64,000 bases of DNA, taken from assembly GCF_009811755.1 (NCBI RefSeq), contig NZ_BLIV01000005.1:186001-250000 (forward strand), read 5' to 3'. Source of the stretch: Roseobacter cerasinus. Its GTDB lineage: Bacteria; Pseudomonadota; Alphaproteobacteria; Rhodobacterales; Rhodobacteraceae. Below the pieces are notes generated by a model. That model did no database searches. It was not told the DNA's origin and worked only from the letters and a program-made list of their open reading frames with translations. The position numbers and the translations under genes are program-made. Below are positions 55,479 to 63,619 of this stretch, piece after piece; the first letter of the stretch is position 1, and each line of letters begins with the position of its first letter.

Positions 55479-56430
55479 CCATAGCGCAAGGCGCCGGTAT
55501 CTGTGGATGGCGCTGGCGCTCTGCGTGCTGTCTCTGTGCAGCCTTTTCATCGGCGTGGCCGACCTGTCATTGTCCTCCATCCTTGACGACCCGCAGGTGC
55601 TGGTCGTCAGCCGATTGCCGCGGACACTGGCCGCGCTGCTGACAGGCGCAAGCGTGGCAGTGGCAGGTGTCATCCTGCAACTTCTGGTCTGCAACCGGTT
55701 CGTGGAACCCGCAACAACCGGAACATCCGAGGCGGCGATCCTTGGACTGCTGGCAGTCACGATCTGGGCACCGGCCTGGCCGATCCTCGGCAAGATGGCG
55801 GTGGCGGCCTCAGCTGCGCTGATTGGCACCTTCGGGTTTCTGGCTTTGACCCGCAAACTGCCGCCGGAGCAACCGCTGCTGATCCCGCTTGTGGGGTTGA
55901 TCTACGGCGGAATCCTGGGTGCTGCGGCGACCTTTGTGGCATTTCAGGCAGATCTGATCCAATACTTGGGCGTCTGGATGAGCGGTGAGTTTTCCGGTGT
56001 TGTGGCGGGCCGCTACGAATTGCTCTGGCTGGCGGGAGGGGCCGCACTTCTGGCTTATCTGGCCGCGGACCAGTTTACCGTCGCAGGTCTGGGTCGCTCG
56101 GCCAGCCTGTCCCTGGGCCTGCGCTACCATCAGGTCCTGGCGCTAGGAATTGTGACCGTCGCCCTGGTCTCCGCCTTGGTGATCGTGACCGTGGGCGTGC
56201 TGCCCTTCATCGGCCTGGTCGTGCCTAACGTGGTCTCGCGTGTCATGGGTGACAACCTGCGGGAGAGCCTGCCCTTTGTCGCCGGGCTGGGGGCTGGTCT
56301 GGTGCTGCTCAGCGACATGATCGGGCGGGTCGTGCGCTATCCCTATGAGGTTCCTGCGGGCACCGTTTTCGGGATCATTGGCGCGGCTGTGTTTTTGCAA
56401 ATGCTGCTGGGGCGGCGATCTTATGCCTGA
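55465..56430 (+). CDS. Siderophore ABC transporter permease, first subunit (FecCD family)
   Basis: The about 321-residue permease has eight to ten helices and FecCD landmarks: SRLPRTLAALLTGASVAVAG (about 46-65), FVEPATTGTSEAAILG and GVLPFIGLVVPNVVSRVMGD (about 243-262), the cytoplasmic coupling loop. I use the ATG at 55465; a GTG at 55453 would add four residues. It overlaps the second permease by 8 bp. Together they form the inner-membrane channel for ferric siderophore. Confidence 0.9.
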   Translation: MAGPDHSARRRYLWMALALCVLSLCSLFIGVADLSLSSILDDPQVLVVSRLPRTLAALLTGASVAVAGVILQLLVCNRFVEPATTGTSEAAILGLLAVTIWAPAWPILGKMAVAASAALIGTFGFLALTRKLPPEQPLLIPLVGLIYGGILGAAATFVAFQADLIQYLGVWMSGEFSGVVAGRYELLWLAGGAALLAYLAADQFTVAGLGRSASLSLGLRYHQVLALGIVTVALVSALVIVTVGVLPFIGLVVPNVVSRVMGDNLRESLPFVAGLGAGLVLLSDMIGRVVRYPYEVPAGTVFGIIGAAVFLQMLLGRRSYA

Positions 56431-57367
56431 CAAGCGCCTGATCTGGGTTGGCGTCGCGCTGTTGCTCGCCATGGCACTCTTTCTGTTCTGGGGGCTGCGC
56501 GGCAAGGTCTGGTTCATCATGGAATTGCGCGCAACCAAGCTGGCAGCGTTGCTGTGCGTTGGCATCGCGATTGGTACGGCGACGGTCCTGTTTCAGACCC
56601 TCAGCCACAATCGTATCATGACACCCTCCATCATGGGGTTTGATGCGCTGTTTCTCTTGCTGCAAACCGGGCTTGTCTTCGCGCTCGGCAGCGTCGGATA
56701 CGCACAGCTGCCCGCCTTCGGGGGCTTTGTGCTCGAAGCCGCCGTGATGGTTGCTGCCGCCGTCGCCTTGTTTGGCTGGCTGTTGAAACGGACACGCCAG
56801 GATCTGCAGTTGATGATCCTTGTCGGTATCATCATCGGGCTGATGTTCCGCGCGCTGACCAGTTTCGCGCAGCGCCTGATGGATCCGTCAGAGTTCACCA
56901 TGGTTCAGGGCGCCATGTTCGCGCAATTCAGCGGTGTCGATGACGGCGCACTGCTGGCCTCGGCGGTTGTTCTGCTTGGGATTCTGGCCTGGCTCTGGCC
57001 CCGACATGCGGTTCTCGATGTCATGGCGCTTGGTCGGGCGCAGGCGCGGGGATTGGGTGTGGCCTACGACTGGCTGCAATTTCAGATCCTCTGTACAATT
57101 GCCGCGCTGGTGTCCGTGTCAACGGCGCTGGTCGGGCCGCTGACCTTTCTTGGCCTCCTAGTGGCCAGCCTCGCTCACAGCCTGATGCGGACCCACAGGC
57201 ACAGTCTGCTGCTGCCCGCCGCCGCATTGATCGCGGCGCTTGTGCTGGTGGCCGGGCAGACGCTTTTTGACCGGGTGCTGCAGTTGCAATCGACGCTGTC
57301 CGTTGTGATCGAATTCGGCGGCGGGATGCTGTTTCTGGTCCTGCTTGCGCGGGGACACATCCGATGA
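56423..57367 (+). CDS. Siderophore ABC transporter permease, second subunit (FecCD family)
   Basis: The 314-residue protein starts MPDKRLIWVGVALLLAMALF and shows the FecCD core: RATKLAALLCVGIAIGTATV (about 33-52), HNRIMTPSIMGFDALFLLL and VGPLTFLGLLVASLAHSLM (about 236-254). The frame is open upstream of this ATG, but that part overlaps the first permease; 56423 gives an 8-bp overlap typical of these operons. It pairs with the first permease and the ATPase at 57364. Confidence 0.9.
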   Translation: MPDKRLIWVGVALLLAMALFLFWGLRGKVWFIMELRATKLAALLCVGIAIGTATVLFQTLSHNRIMTPSIMGFDALFLLLQTGLVFALGSVGYAQLPAFGGFVLEAAVMVAAAVALFGWLLKRTRQDLQLMILVGIIIGLMFRALTSFAQRLMDPSEFTMVQGAMFAQFSGVDDGALLASAVVLLGILAWLWPRHAVLDVMALGRAQARGLGVAYDWLQFQILCTIAALVSVSTALVGPLTFLGLLVASLAHSLMRTHRHSLLLPAAALIAALVLVAGQTLFDRVLQLQSTLSVVIEFGGGMLFLVLLARGHIR

Positions 57368-58122
57368 TGAAAATGTCCGAGTTGAGTTACAGCGTGTCCG
57401 GCACCGATATCCTGCGCGATATCAGCGTCGAGATTCCCGCCCGAGGCATGACGGCGCTGATCGGCCCGAACGGTGCGGGCAAGTCCACGCTGCTGCATCT
57501 GATGTCACGCCAGATGGAGCCCATGAGCGGGCAGGTTGTGATCGATGGGCAGGATCTCGCCACGATAACTGCCCAGGCCCGCGCGCTGAAACTGGCCGTT
57601 GTGGCGCAGCACCTCAACATCGCCAGCCGCATCCGTATTCGCGATCTCGTGGGGTTTGGCCGTTGGCCACATGCGCGCAACCGGCCAACAGCCGAAGACC
57701 GTGCCTGGGTCACCGATGCGATGACCCATTTCGATCTGATCGCGCTCCAGGACAGGTTCCTTGATGAAGTGTCTGGCGGCCAGCGGCAGCGCGCCTTCAT
57801 CGCCATGGCCTATGCGCAGGATACGGAATGGTTGTTGCTGGATGAACCGCTCAACAACCTTGATCTGCACCATGCGCGCAGCCTAATGGCACGGTTGCGC
57901 GACATGGCGGATCATCAGGGCAAAAGCATTGTAATCGTGCTGCACGATCTCAACTATGCGATCAGCTGGGCGGATCATGTGGTGGCCCTGCGCGCAGGGC
58001 GCGTCGCCTTCGAAGGACCGGTGCAGGCCATGGCAACCGGGGAAAATCTCAGCAACCTCTACCAGACGCCCGTTGCCATGGATCATGTCGATGGCAGGCC
58101 ATTTGCCAGGTACCACCGCTAG
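57364..58122 (+). CDS. Siderophore ABC transporter ATP-binding protein (FepC-like)
   Basis: The 252-residue ATPase has Walker A GPNGAGKSTLL (about 37-47), a Q-loop region VAQHLNIASRIRIRDLVGFG, the signature SGGQRQRAFIAMAYAQ (about 138-153), Walker B WLLLDEPLNNLD (about 159-170) and the switch histidine in VLHDLNYA. It energises the permease pair. Its start overlaps the second permease stop (ATGA, 57364-57367). The operon is complete with this gene. Confidence 0.93.
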   Translation: MMKMSELSYSVSGTDILRDISVEIPARGMTALIGPNGAGKSTLLHLMSRQMEPMSGQVVIDGQDLATITAQARALKLAVVAQHLNIASRIRIRDLVGFGRWPHARNRPTAEDRAWVTDAMTHFDLIALQDRFLDEVSGGQRQRAFIAMAYAQDTEWLLLDEPLNNLDLHHARSLMARLRDMADHQGKSIVIVLHDLNYAISWADHVVALRAGRVAFEGPVQAMATGENLSNLYQTPVAMDHVDGRPFARYHR

Positions 58123-58167
58123 GGCCAGTGACTTTCTGCAAGAAACAGCCGATAGGCAGAATTCCCT

Positions 58168-58187
58168 CTTGAGTTGAATATCTCAAG
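58168..58187. promoter_or_regulatory. Palindromic site before the polyamine operon
   Basis: CTTGAGTTGAATATCTCAAG is a perfect 6-bp inverted repeat with an 8-nt centre, 122 bp upstream of the arginine decarboxylase start at 58309. It shares the TTGAG/CTCAA half-sites with the palindrome before the TonB receptor (54103-54119), with one extra base in the centre. No T-run follows, so an operator fits better than a terminator. Confidence 0.45.
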
Positions 58188-58308
58188 GAACTATCCCTAC
58201 CATAACGCCCGGTCTTGCCACCGATGATCCTGTCGCGATCACGCAGCTGCCCAGCAAAAACTCCTGACATGTAACACACAACGTGATGAGCATTGCGATG
58301 GCACCTCT

Positions 58309-60246
58309 GTGCATGGACCTCTCCATCAAGATGGCGTCCCGCCCGTGAAGGACACCGCAGATACCCAGGCTGCCCTCTACGGCATGGCGCGGTGGGGCGA
58401 TGGCCTGCTGACAGCCACGTCAGACGGAGATGCCGCCCTCTGTCTGCCGGAGATGCCGTCGAAGGCCCCGGTGTCGCTGCCCGCAACCATGCACGCCCTG
58501 TCGGACCGGGGGATCTCGGCACCCATTTTGCTCAGAGTGCAGCCGTTCCTCGACCGCTCTCTCACGCGGCTACATGCGGCCTTTGCCAAGGCCTTTAAGG
58601 ATGTGGGCTATCAGGGAACCTATCGCGGCGTCTTTCCGATCAAGGTGAACCAGCAGTCCGAAGTTATCAGCCGCCTTATCCGCGTTGGTCAGGCGCACCA
58701 CTACGGGCTTGAGGTCGGCTCAAAGCCGGAGCTGATGATCGCGCTGGCGCAACCACTCTCACCGCAGGCGCTGTTGATCTGCAACGGGGCGAAGGACGAG
58801 GGTTTTGTGCGCCTTGCGCTGCTCTCTGGTAAGGCGGGGTTCAATACGGTGCTGGTGATCGAAAGCCTGCGCGAGTTTGAAACCATCCGCCGCATCGCAA
58901 CCCAGCTTGACATCCGTCCGCAGCTTGGGGTGCGCCTGAAGCTAACGGAACGCGTGGGCGGGAAGTGGCAAGCGTCCTCCGGTGACCGCTCTGCCTTTGG
59001 TCTGGGTGGGCATGATCTGCTGACGCTGGTGCAGCGGCTCAAGGCCAGTGGATTTATCGACTGCCTGATGTTGCAGCACACGCATCTGGGCTCGCAGGTG
59101 CCCGACATCATCGATATCCGGCGCGCCGCGGCTGAGGCCTGTCGGTTCTACGTTGAGCTCACCGCCCTGGGCGCGCCACTGACCCATATGGACCTCGGCG
59201 GCGGGCTTGGGGTCGATTACACCGGCGCGCGCGCGCGCGACGACAATTCGGTCAATTACTCGGTGCAGGAATACTGCACAAACCTCGCCGAAACGCTGCG
59301 CCATGCGATGGAGGCCGCCGGGCTCGACCACCCGACGATTGTAACCGAGAGTGGCCGCTTTGTCGTGGCGCAGTCATCAATCTTCATCTTCGACGTGCTC
59401 GACGCGACACTCTACGACAGCGCCGAAAAGCCGGAGCTGCGCGACGGCGACCACCATCTTCTCAGCGATCTTGCAGCGGTCGAGGGCTATATCGACAGCA
59501 CCCGCCTGCGCGAAGCCTTCAACGATACGATCTACTATCGCGACGAGCTGCGCGCCCTGTTCCGACGCGGGCAGATCGATCTGGAACAGCTGGCGCGGAC
59601 GGAGCAGAGCTTTCTCTATCTCGCCTCTCGGTTCAAGGCGGCTGCACATATCCATGGTGACCTGTCGGCCGAGCTTGGAACAGGGGTCGACCACTACCAC
59701 GGAAATTTCTCGCTGTTTCAGTCGCTGCCCGATGTCTGGGCGATTGACCAGCTGCACCCAATCATGCCGATCCAGCGATTGAACGAGGCCCCCAACCGGC
59801 GCGCTGTCTTCCACGATCTGACCTGCGACAGCGACGGGACCATCAACCGTTTCATTCTGGAGGGTGGCATCGGTGACGCGCTGCCGGTGCATCCCTTGCG
59901 CGAAGGGGAGGCCTATCACATCGGTGTCTTCTTTGTCGGCGCCTATCAGGAAACGCTTGGCGATCTGCACAACCTCTTTGGTGACGCGCCGATCGTGACG
60001 ATCACGTTGGAGGGCCCCGACGGGTTCACCATCGAACACGAAACCGAAGGCGACAGCATTGCCGAGGTGCTGTCTTACGTCGAATACGACCCCGGCGCCT
60101 GTCTGGATGCGTTCCGCCAAACCGTTGAAAAGGCGGTTGCGGCAGGCAAGCTCAGCCCGTCCGAGCGGCGGATGATGACTGCGGCCTACAAGAGCAGTCT
60201 TGCAGGCCACACCTACTTTCACACAGCCAGTCCGATCATAGGATAA
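58309..60246 (+). CDS. speA: Biosynthetic arginine decarboxylase
   Basis: The 645-residue PLP enzyme of the SpeA (fold III, alanine-racemase-like) type has the PLP lysine in RGVFPIKVNQQ (K112), then EVGSKPELMIAL, a barrel glycine loop HMDLGGGLGVDYTG (about 293-306) and DNSVNYSVQEYC, and the C-terminal ISF/active-site region ENE-like SIAEVLSYVEYDP. It decarboxylates arginine to agmatine. The start is uncertain: GTG at 58309 (used here) or GTG at 58345 (KDTADTQAALYGMARWGD). It leads a four-gene operon with the dehydrogenase, decarboxylase and agmatinase genes. Confidence 0.93.
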   Translation: MHGPLHQDGVPPVKDTADTQAALYGMARWGDGLLTATSDGDAALCLPEMPSKAPVSLPATMHALSDRGISAPILLRVQPFLDRSLTRLHAAFAKAFKDVGYQGTYRGVFPIKVNQQSEVISRLIRVGQAHHYGLEVGSKPELMIALAQPLSPQALLICNGAKDEGFVRLALLSGKAGFNTVLVIESLREFETIRRIATQLDIRPQLGVRLKLTERVGGKWQASSGDRSAFGLGGHDLLTLVQRLKASGFIDCLMLQHTHLGSQVPDIIDIRRAAAEACRFYVELTALGAPLTHMDLGGGLGVDYTGARARDDNSVNYSVQEYCTNLAETLRHAMEAAGLDHPTIVTESGRFVVAQSSIFIFDVLDATLYDSAEKPELRDGDHHLLSDLAAVEGYIDSTRLREAFNDTIYYRDELRALFRRGQIDLEQLARTEQSFLYLASRFKAAAHIHGDLSAELGTGVDHYHGNFSLFQSLPDVWAIDQLHPIMPIQRLNEAPNRRAVFHDLTCDSDGTINRFILEGGIGDALPVHPLREGEAYHIGVFFVGAYQETLGDLHNLFGDAPIVTITLEGPDGFTIEHETEGDSIAEVLSYVEYDPGACLDAFRQTVEKAVAAGKLSPSERRMMTAAYKSSLAGHTYFHTASPIIG

Positions 60247-60258
60247 GGAATTGAACTC

Positions 60259-61491
60259 ATGGACCATGTTCTAGTTGTGGGCGCGGGCGGCGTTGGCGCC
60301 GTCGCGGTGGCGAAAATGGCCATGCGCCCGGAGATATTCAAAAAGATCACCCTCGCCAGTCGAACCCTGTCGAAATGCGACGCCATCGCGGCGGATGTGA
60401 AAACCCGCACCGGCGTGACCGTAGACACCGCCCAGCTGGACGCGATGGATGTGGCGGCAACGGTCGCGGTGATCCGCGAGAGCGGGGCGGAGTTGCTCCT
60501 GAACCTCGCCCTGCCCTATCAGGATCTCGCCCTGATGGACGCCTGCCTGGAGGCCGGCATTCACTACCTCGACACTGCGAACTATGAGCCGCCGGAGGAC
60601 GCGCATTTCGAATACAAATGGCAGTGGGCCTATCAGGAGCGCTTCCGCGAAAAAGGGCTGACCGCCATTCTGGGTTCCGGTTTTGACCCGGGCGTCACGT
60701 CGATTTTCGCCACATGGATTCGCAAGCACAAGCTCGACGGCATTCGCCTGATCGACATTCTGGATTGCAACGGCGGCGACAATGGCAAGCCCTTTGCCAC
60801 CAACTTCAACCCAGAGATTAACATTCGCGAAGTGACCGCGCCCGCGCGTCACTGGGAAAACGGAGCCTGGGTCCAGACCCCGGCGATGACGCAGAAGGTC
60901 GCCTTCGACTTCCCCGCCGTGGGTGAGAAGAACATGTACTTGATGTACCATGAGGAGCTCGAAAGCCTGACCACACATTTCCCCGAAATTGAACGCGCGC
61001 GCTTCTGGATGACCTTTGGCGATGCCTACATCAACCACGTGACCGTGTTGCAGAATATAGGCATGACGCGGATCGACCCGGTGGTGCATGAGGGCAAGGA
61101 GATCATCCCGCTTCAGTTCCTAAAAACTGTGCTTCCGGACCCCAGCGATCTGGGTGCGCTGACCAAAGGAAAGACCTGCATTGGCGACATCATCACCGGG
61201 CCGACCGCAGACGGGGAGAAGACCTATTACATCTACAACATCTGTGATCACGAGGCCTGTTTTGAGGAGGTCGGCAGTCAGGCGGTGGCCTATACCACAG
61301 GCGTGCCCGCAATGATTGGCGCCGCGCTGGTGATGCAGGGCATCTGGCGCGACCCCGGCGTCTGGAACACCGAACAGCTGGACCCGGATGCCTTCATGGC
61401 CATGCTCAACAGCGACGGCCTGCCCTGGCAGGTGGTTGAGCTCGACAGTCACCCGGCCTTTGGCGAAACCGAGGCTGAGGCGGCGGCGTGA
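60259..61491 (+). CDS. Carboxynorspermidine/carboxyspermidine dehydrogenase (saccharopine-dehydrogenase-like)
   Basis: In the 410-residue protein, the N-terminal Rossmann domain starts VLVVGAGGVGAVAVAK (about 4-19), and the C-terminal part has LGSGFDPGVTSIFATW (about 137-152) and LDCNGGDNGKPFATNFNPE (about 170-188), the pattern of carboxynorspermidine dehydrogenase. It reductively couples aspartate semialdehyde to putrescine (or diaminopropane) to give carboxyspermidine (or carboxynorspermidine). This is the spermidine route used by bacteria lacking S-adenosylmethionine decarboxylase. It follows speA at 12 bp and overlaps the decarboxylase gene by 4 bp. Confidence 0.93.
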   Translation: MDHVLVVGAGGVGAVAVAKMAMRPEIFKKITLASRTLSKCDAIAADVKTRTGVTVDTAQLDAMDVAATVAVIRESGAELLLNLALPYQDLALMDACLEAGIHYLDTANYEPPEDAHFEYKWQWAYQERFREKGLTAILGSGFDPGVTSIFATWIRKHKLDGIRLIDILDCNGGDNGKPFATNFNPEINIREVTAPARHWENGAWVQTPAMTQKVAFDFPAVGEKNMYLMYHEELESLTTHFPEIERARFWMTFGDAYINHVTVLQNIGMTRIDPVVHEGKEIIPLQFLKTVLPDPSDLGALTKGKTCIGDIITGPTADGEKTYYIYNICDHEACFEEVGSQAVAYTTGVPAMIGAALVMQGIWRDPGVWNTEQLDPDAFMAMLNSDGLPWQVVELDSHPAFGETEAEAAA

Positions 61492-62666
61492 AGATCGACC
61501 CGCCCGATATCGCGGTCATGGCGCGGGCGCAGTTCGCGCGGTTCGACCTGAACCGCGTGCCCTCGCCCTGTTTCGTCGTGGATCAGGCTGCGGTCGAGCG
61601 GAACCTGAGCCTCCTGCGCAGTGTCGTAGACCAATCCGGCGTGCATATCCTGCTGGCGCTCAAAGCGTTCTCCATGACGACGCTTGCGCCTTTGATCAGC
61701 ACCTCTCTCGCCGGTGTCAGCGCCTCGGGTCTCTACGAGGCGCGGCTGGGGCGGGCACATTTCGGCGGCGAGGTTGCAACCTACAGCGCCGGGTTCAAAG
61801 CGGATGACCTGCCCGAGATCATCCGGCTGTCCGACCATCTGATTTTCAACACACCCGGCCAGCACCGGCGCTTCCGGTCTCACCTTGACCTGGCAGAGAA
61901 AGACATCAGCGTGGGCCTTCGCATCAATCCCGAACATTCCGAGGGCTGGTCAGCAACATACGACCCGGCTGCGCCCTGTTCACGGCTGGGCACACCTGTG
62001 TCACAGCTTGCGCCGGAGGATCTGGCCGGTGTCGATGGGTTGCATATGCACACGCTCTGCGAACAGGGGTTTGCGCCGCTGCGACGGACGTGGGAGGCGG
62101 TGGAACCCGCCCTCGCAGACCTGTTGCCGCAGATGAGCTGGCTGAACCTCGGCGGCGGCCACCACATCACGCGCGGCGACTACGACCGCGCCGGGCTGGT
62201 GGCACTGATCCGGCAGATCCGGGACCGCTATGATGTCGAGGTCTACCTTGAGCCGGGCGAGGCGGTGGTGCTGCATGCGGGCCTTCTCGTGGGCGAAATC
62301 CTCGACACCATTGAAAACGGCATGCCGCTGGCGATCACCGATATCTCGGCCACCTGCCATATGCCGGACGTGCTGGAGGGGCCTTATCGCCCCGACCTGC
62401 TCGGCGAGGCGGAGGATGGCACCTCCTACCGGATGGGCGGCCCGTCCTGTCTGGCGGGGGATGTGATTGGCGATTACGGCTTTGCCCATCCGCCAAAACC
62501 GGGAGATCGCATCGCCTTTCTGGACCAGGCGCATTACTCCATGGTCAAAACCAACACCTTCAACGGCGTGCCGCTGCCCGCCATCGCGCTGTGGCACTCC
62601 AGCACCGATGACCTGACGCTCCTGCGCCGCCCGCAATATGCCGATTTCGCGGAGCGGCTGGCATGA
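61488..62666 (+). CDS. nspC: Carboxynorspermidine/carboxyspermidine decarboxylase
   Basis: The 392-residue fold III PLP enzyme has the PLP lysine in LLALKAFSM (about K59), LNLGGGHHITRGDY (about 219-232), YLEPGEAVVLHAG (about 250-262) and the C-terminal cysteine loop SCLAGDVIGDYGF (about 318-330). NspC removes the carboxyl group of the dehydrogenase product to yield spermidine or norspermidine. It starts at a GTG (61488) that overlaps the preceding stop (GTGA) and overlaps the agmatinase gene by 4 bp, so the pathway enzymes are made together. Confidence 0.93.
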   Translation: MKIDPPDIAVMARAQFARFDLNRVPSPCFVVDQAAVERNLSLLRSVVDQSGVHILLALKAFSMTTLAPLISTSLAGVSASGLYEARLGRAHFGGEVATYSAGFKADDLPEIIRLSDHLIFNTPGQHRRFRSHLDLAEKDISVGLRINPEHSEGWSATYDPAAPCSRLGTPVSQLAPEDLAGVDGLHMHTLCEQGFAPLRRTWEAVEPALADLLPQMSWLNLGGGHHITRGDYDRAGLVALIRQIRDRYDVEVYLEPGEAVVLHAGLLVGEILDTIENGMPLAITDISATCHMPDVLEGPYRPDLLGEAEDGTSYRMGGPSCLAGDVIGDYGFAHPPKPGDRIAFLDQAHYSMVKTNTFNGVPLPAIALWHSSTDDLTLLRRPQYADFAERLA

Positions 62667-63517
62667 CCTGTTTCCTGCATGGTGAACTGACGCAAGCGGA
62701 GCGCGATCCTGACACCGCAAGGTTCCGGGTGATCCCTGTCCCGCTGGAGCGCACGGTCTCTTACGGCGGCGGCACAGCGGATGGGCCGGATGCCATTCTC
62801 GCGGCCAGCACCGAATTGGAGCGCCTGTTTCGCGGTACAGAGCCTTGCGCAGCGGGTATTGTGACCGAAGCCCCGGTCAGCTGTTTCGAGGCGCTGCCCG
62901 AGGTGATGGAACAGATCGCGCGGCGCACAAAGGCCGCCGCTCAACAGGGCGCAATCCCGGTTGTGCTCGGAGGCGAGCATGGGCTGACCTGCGGCGCCGT
63001 GCGCGGGGTCGTACGCGGGTTGCAGCGCCAGGTGGGCATCCTGCAAATCGACGCCCATGCGGATCTGCGCAAGGCCTATCAAGGCGAGATGCACTCCCAC
63101 GCCTCGGTCATGCAGCTTCTTGTCGAAGAGGACGGCCTGCCGCTCATGCAACTGGGTGTGCGCGCCCTCTGCGCCGAAGAGGTCGCGCGCCGCGCAAGCT
63201 GCGGTGTGGTCTTCCGGGATGCAGAGGAGCTGGTCGCCGAGGCCATAGAGGCCGTGGATCTGCCGCCAGATTTCCCCAAAGACGTCTACGTCAGCTTCGA
63301 TCTCGATGGGCTGGACCCGTCGGTCCTGCCCGCGACCGGCACACCGGTGCCGGGGGGTCTGGGATACTACCAGGCGCTCAACCTGATCCGGCACGCGCTG
63401 AAAGATCGGCAGTTGGTCGGGTTTGACCTGGTCGAGCTGGCCCCGGATGCCAGCAGCCGCGTGTCCAATTTCACCGCAGCGCAGATCGTCTATGCGCTAA
63501 TGTCTTTCGCAACCTGA
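62663..63517 (+). CDS. speB: Agmatinase
   Basis: The 284-residue ureohydrolase shows the binuclear manganese site: VVLGGEHGLT (about 101-110), ILQIDAHADLRKAYQG (about 130-145) and VSFDLDGLDPSVLPATGTPV (about 211-230). With arginine decarboxylase at the start of the operon, hydrolysis of agmatine to putrescine and urea is the natural reaction; arginase activity is less likely. Putrescine then feeds the dehydrogenase/decarboxylase pair encoded just upstream. Overlaps nspC by 4 bp. Confidence 0.92.
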   Translation: MTCFLHGELTQAERDPDTARFRVIPVPLERTVSYGGGTADGPDAILAASTELERLFRGTEPCAAGIVTEAPVSCFEALPEVMEQIARRTKAAAQQGAIPVVLGGEHGLTCGAVRGVVRGLQRQVGILQIDAHADLRKAYQGEMHSHASVMQLLVEEDGLPLMQLGVRALCAEEVARRASCGVVFRDAEELVAEAIEAVDLPPDFPKDVYVSFDLDGLDPSVLPATGTPVPGGLGYYQALNLIRHALKDRQLVGFDLVELAPDASSRVSNFTAAQIVYALMSFAT

Positions 63518-63619
63518 GCCAGGCCTCCGCCCAGCAACTCATGCCTGCCGTCGCCCGTTAGGGGTCGGTTGGGCTGTGTATCCAACGCGGCCCCGCGCCG
63601 CCGTCAGAGGCCTATCCAG

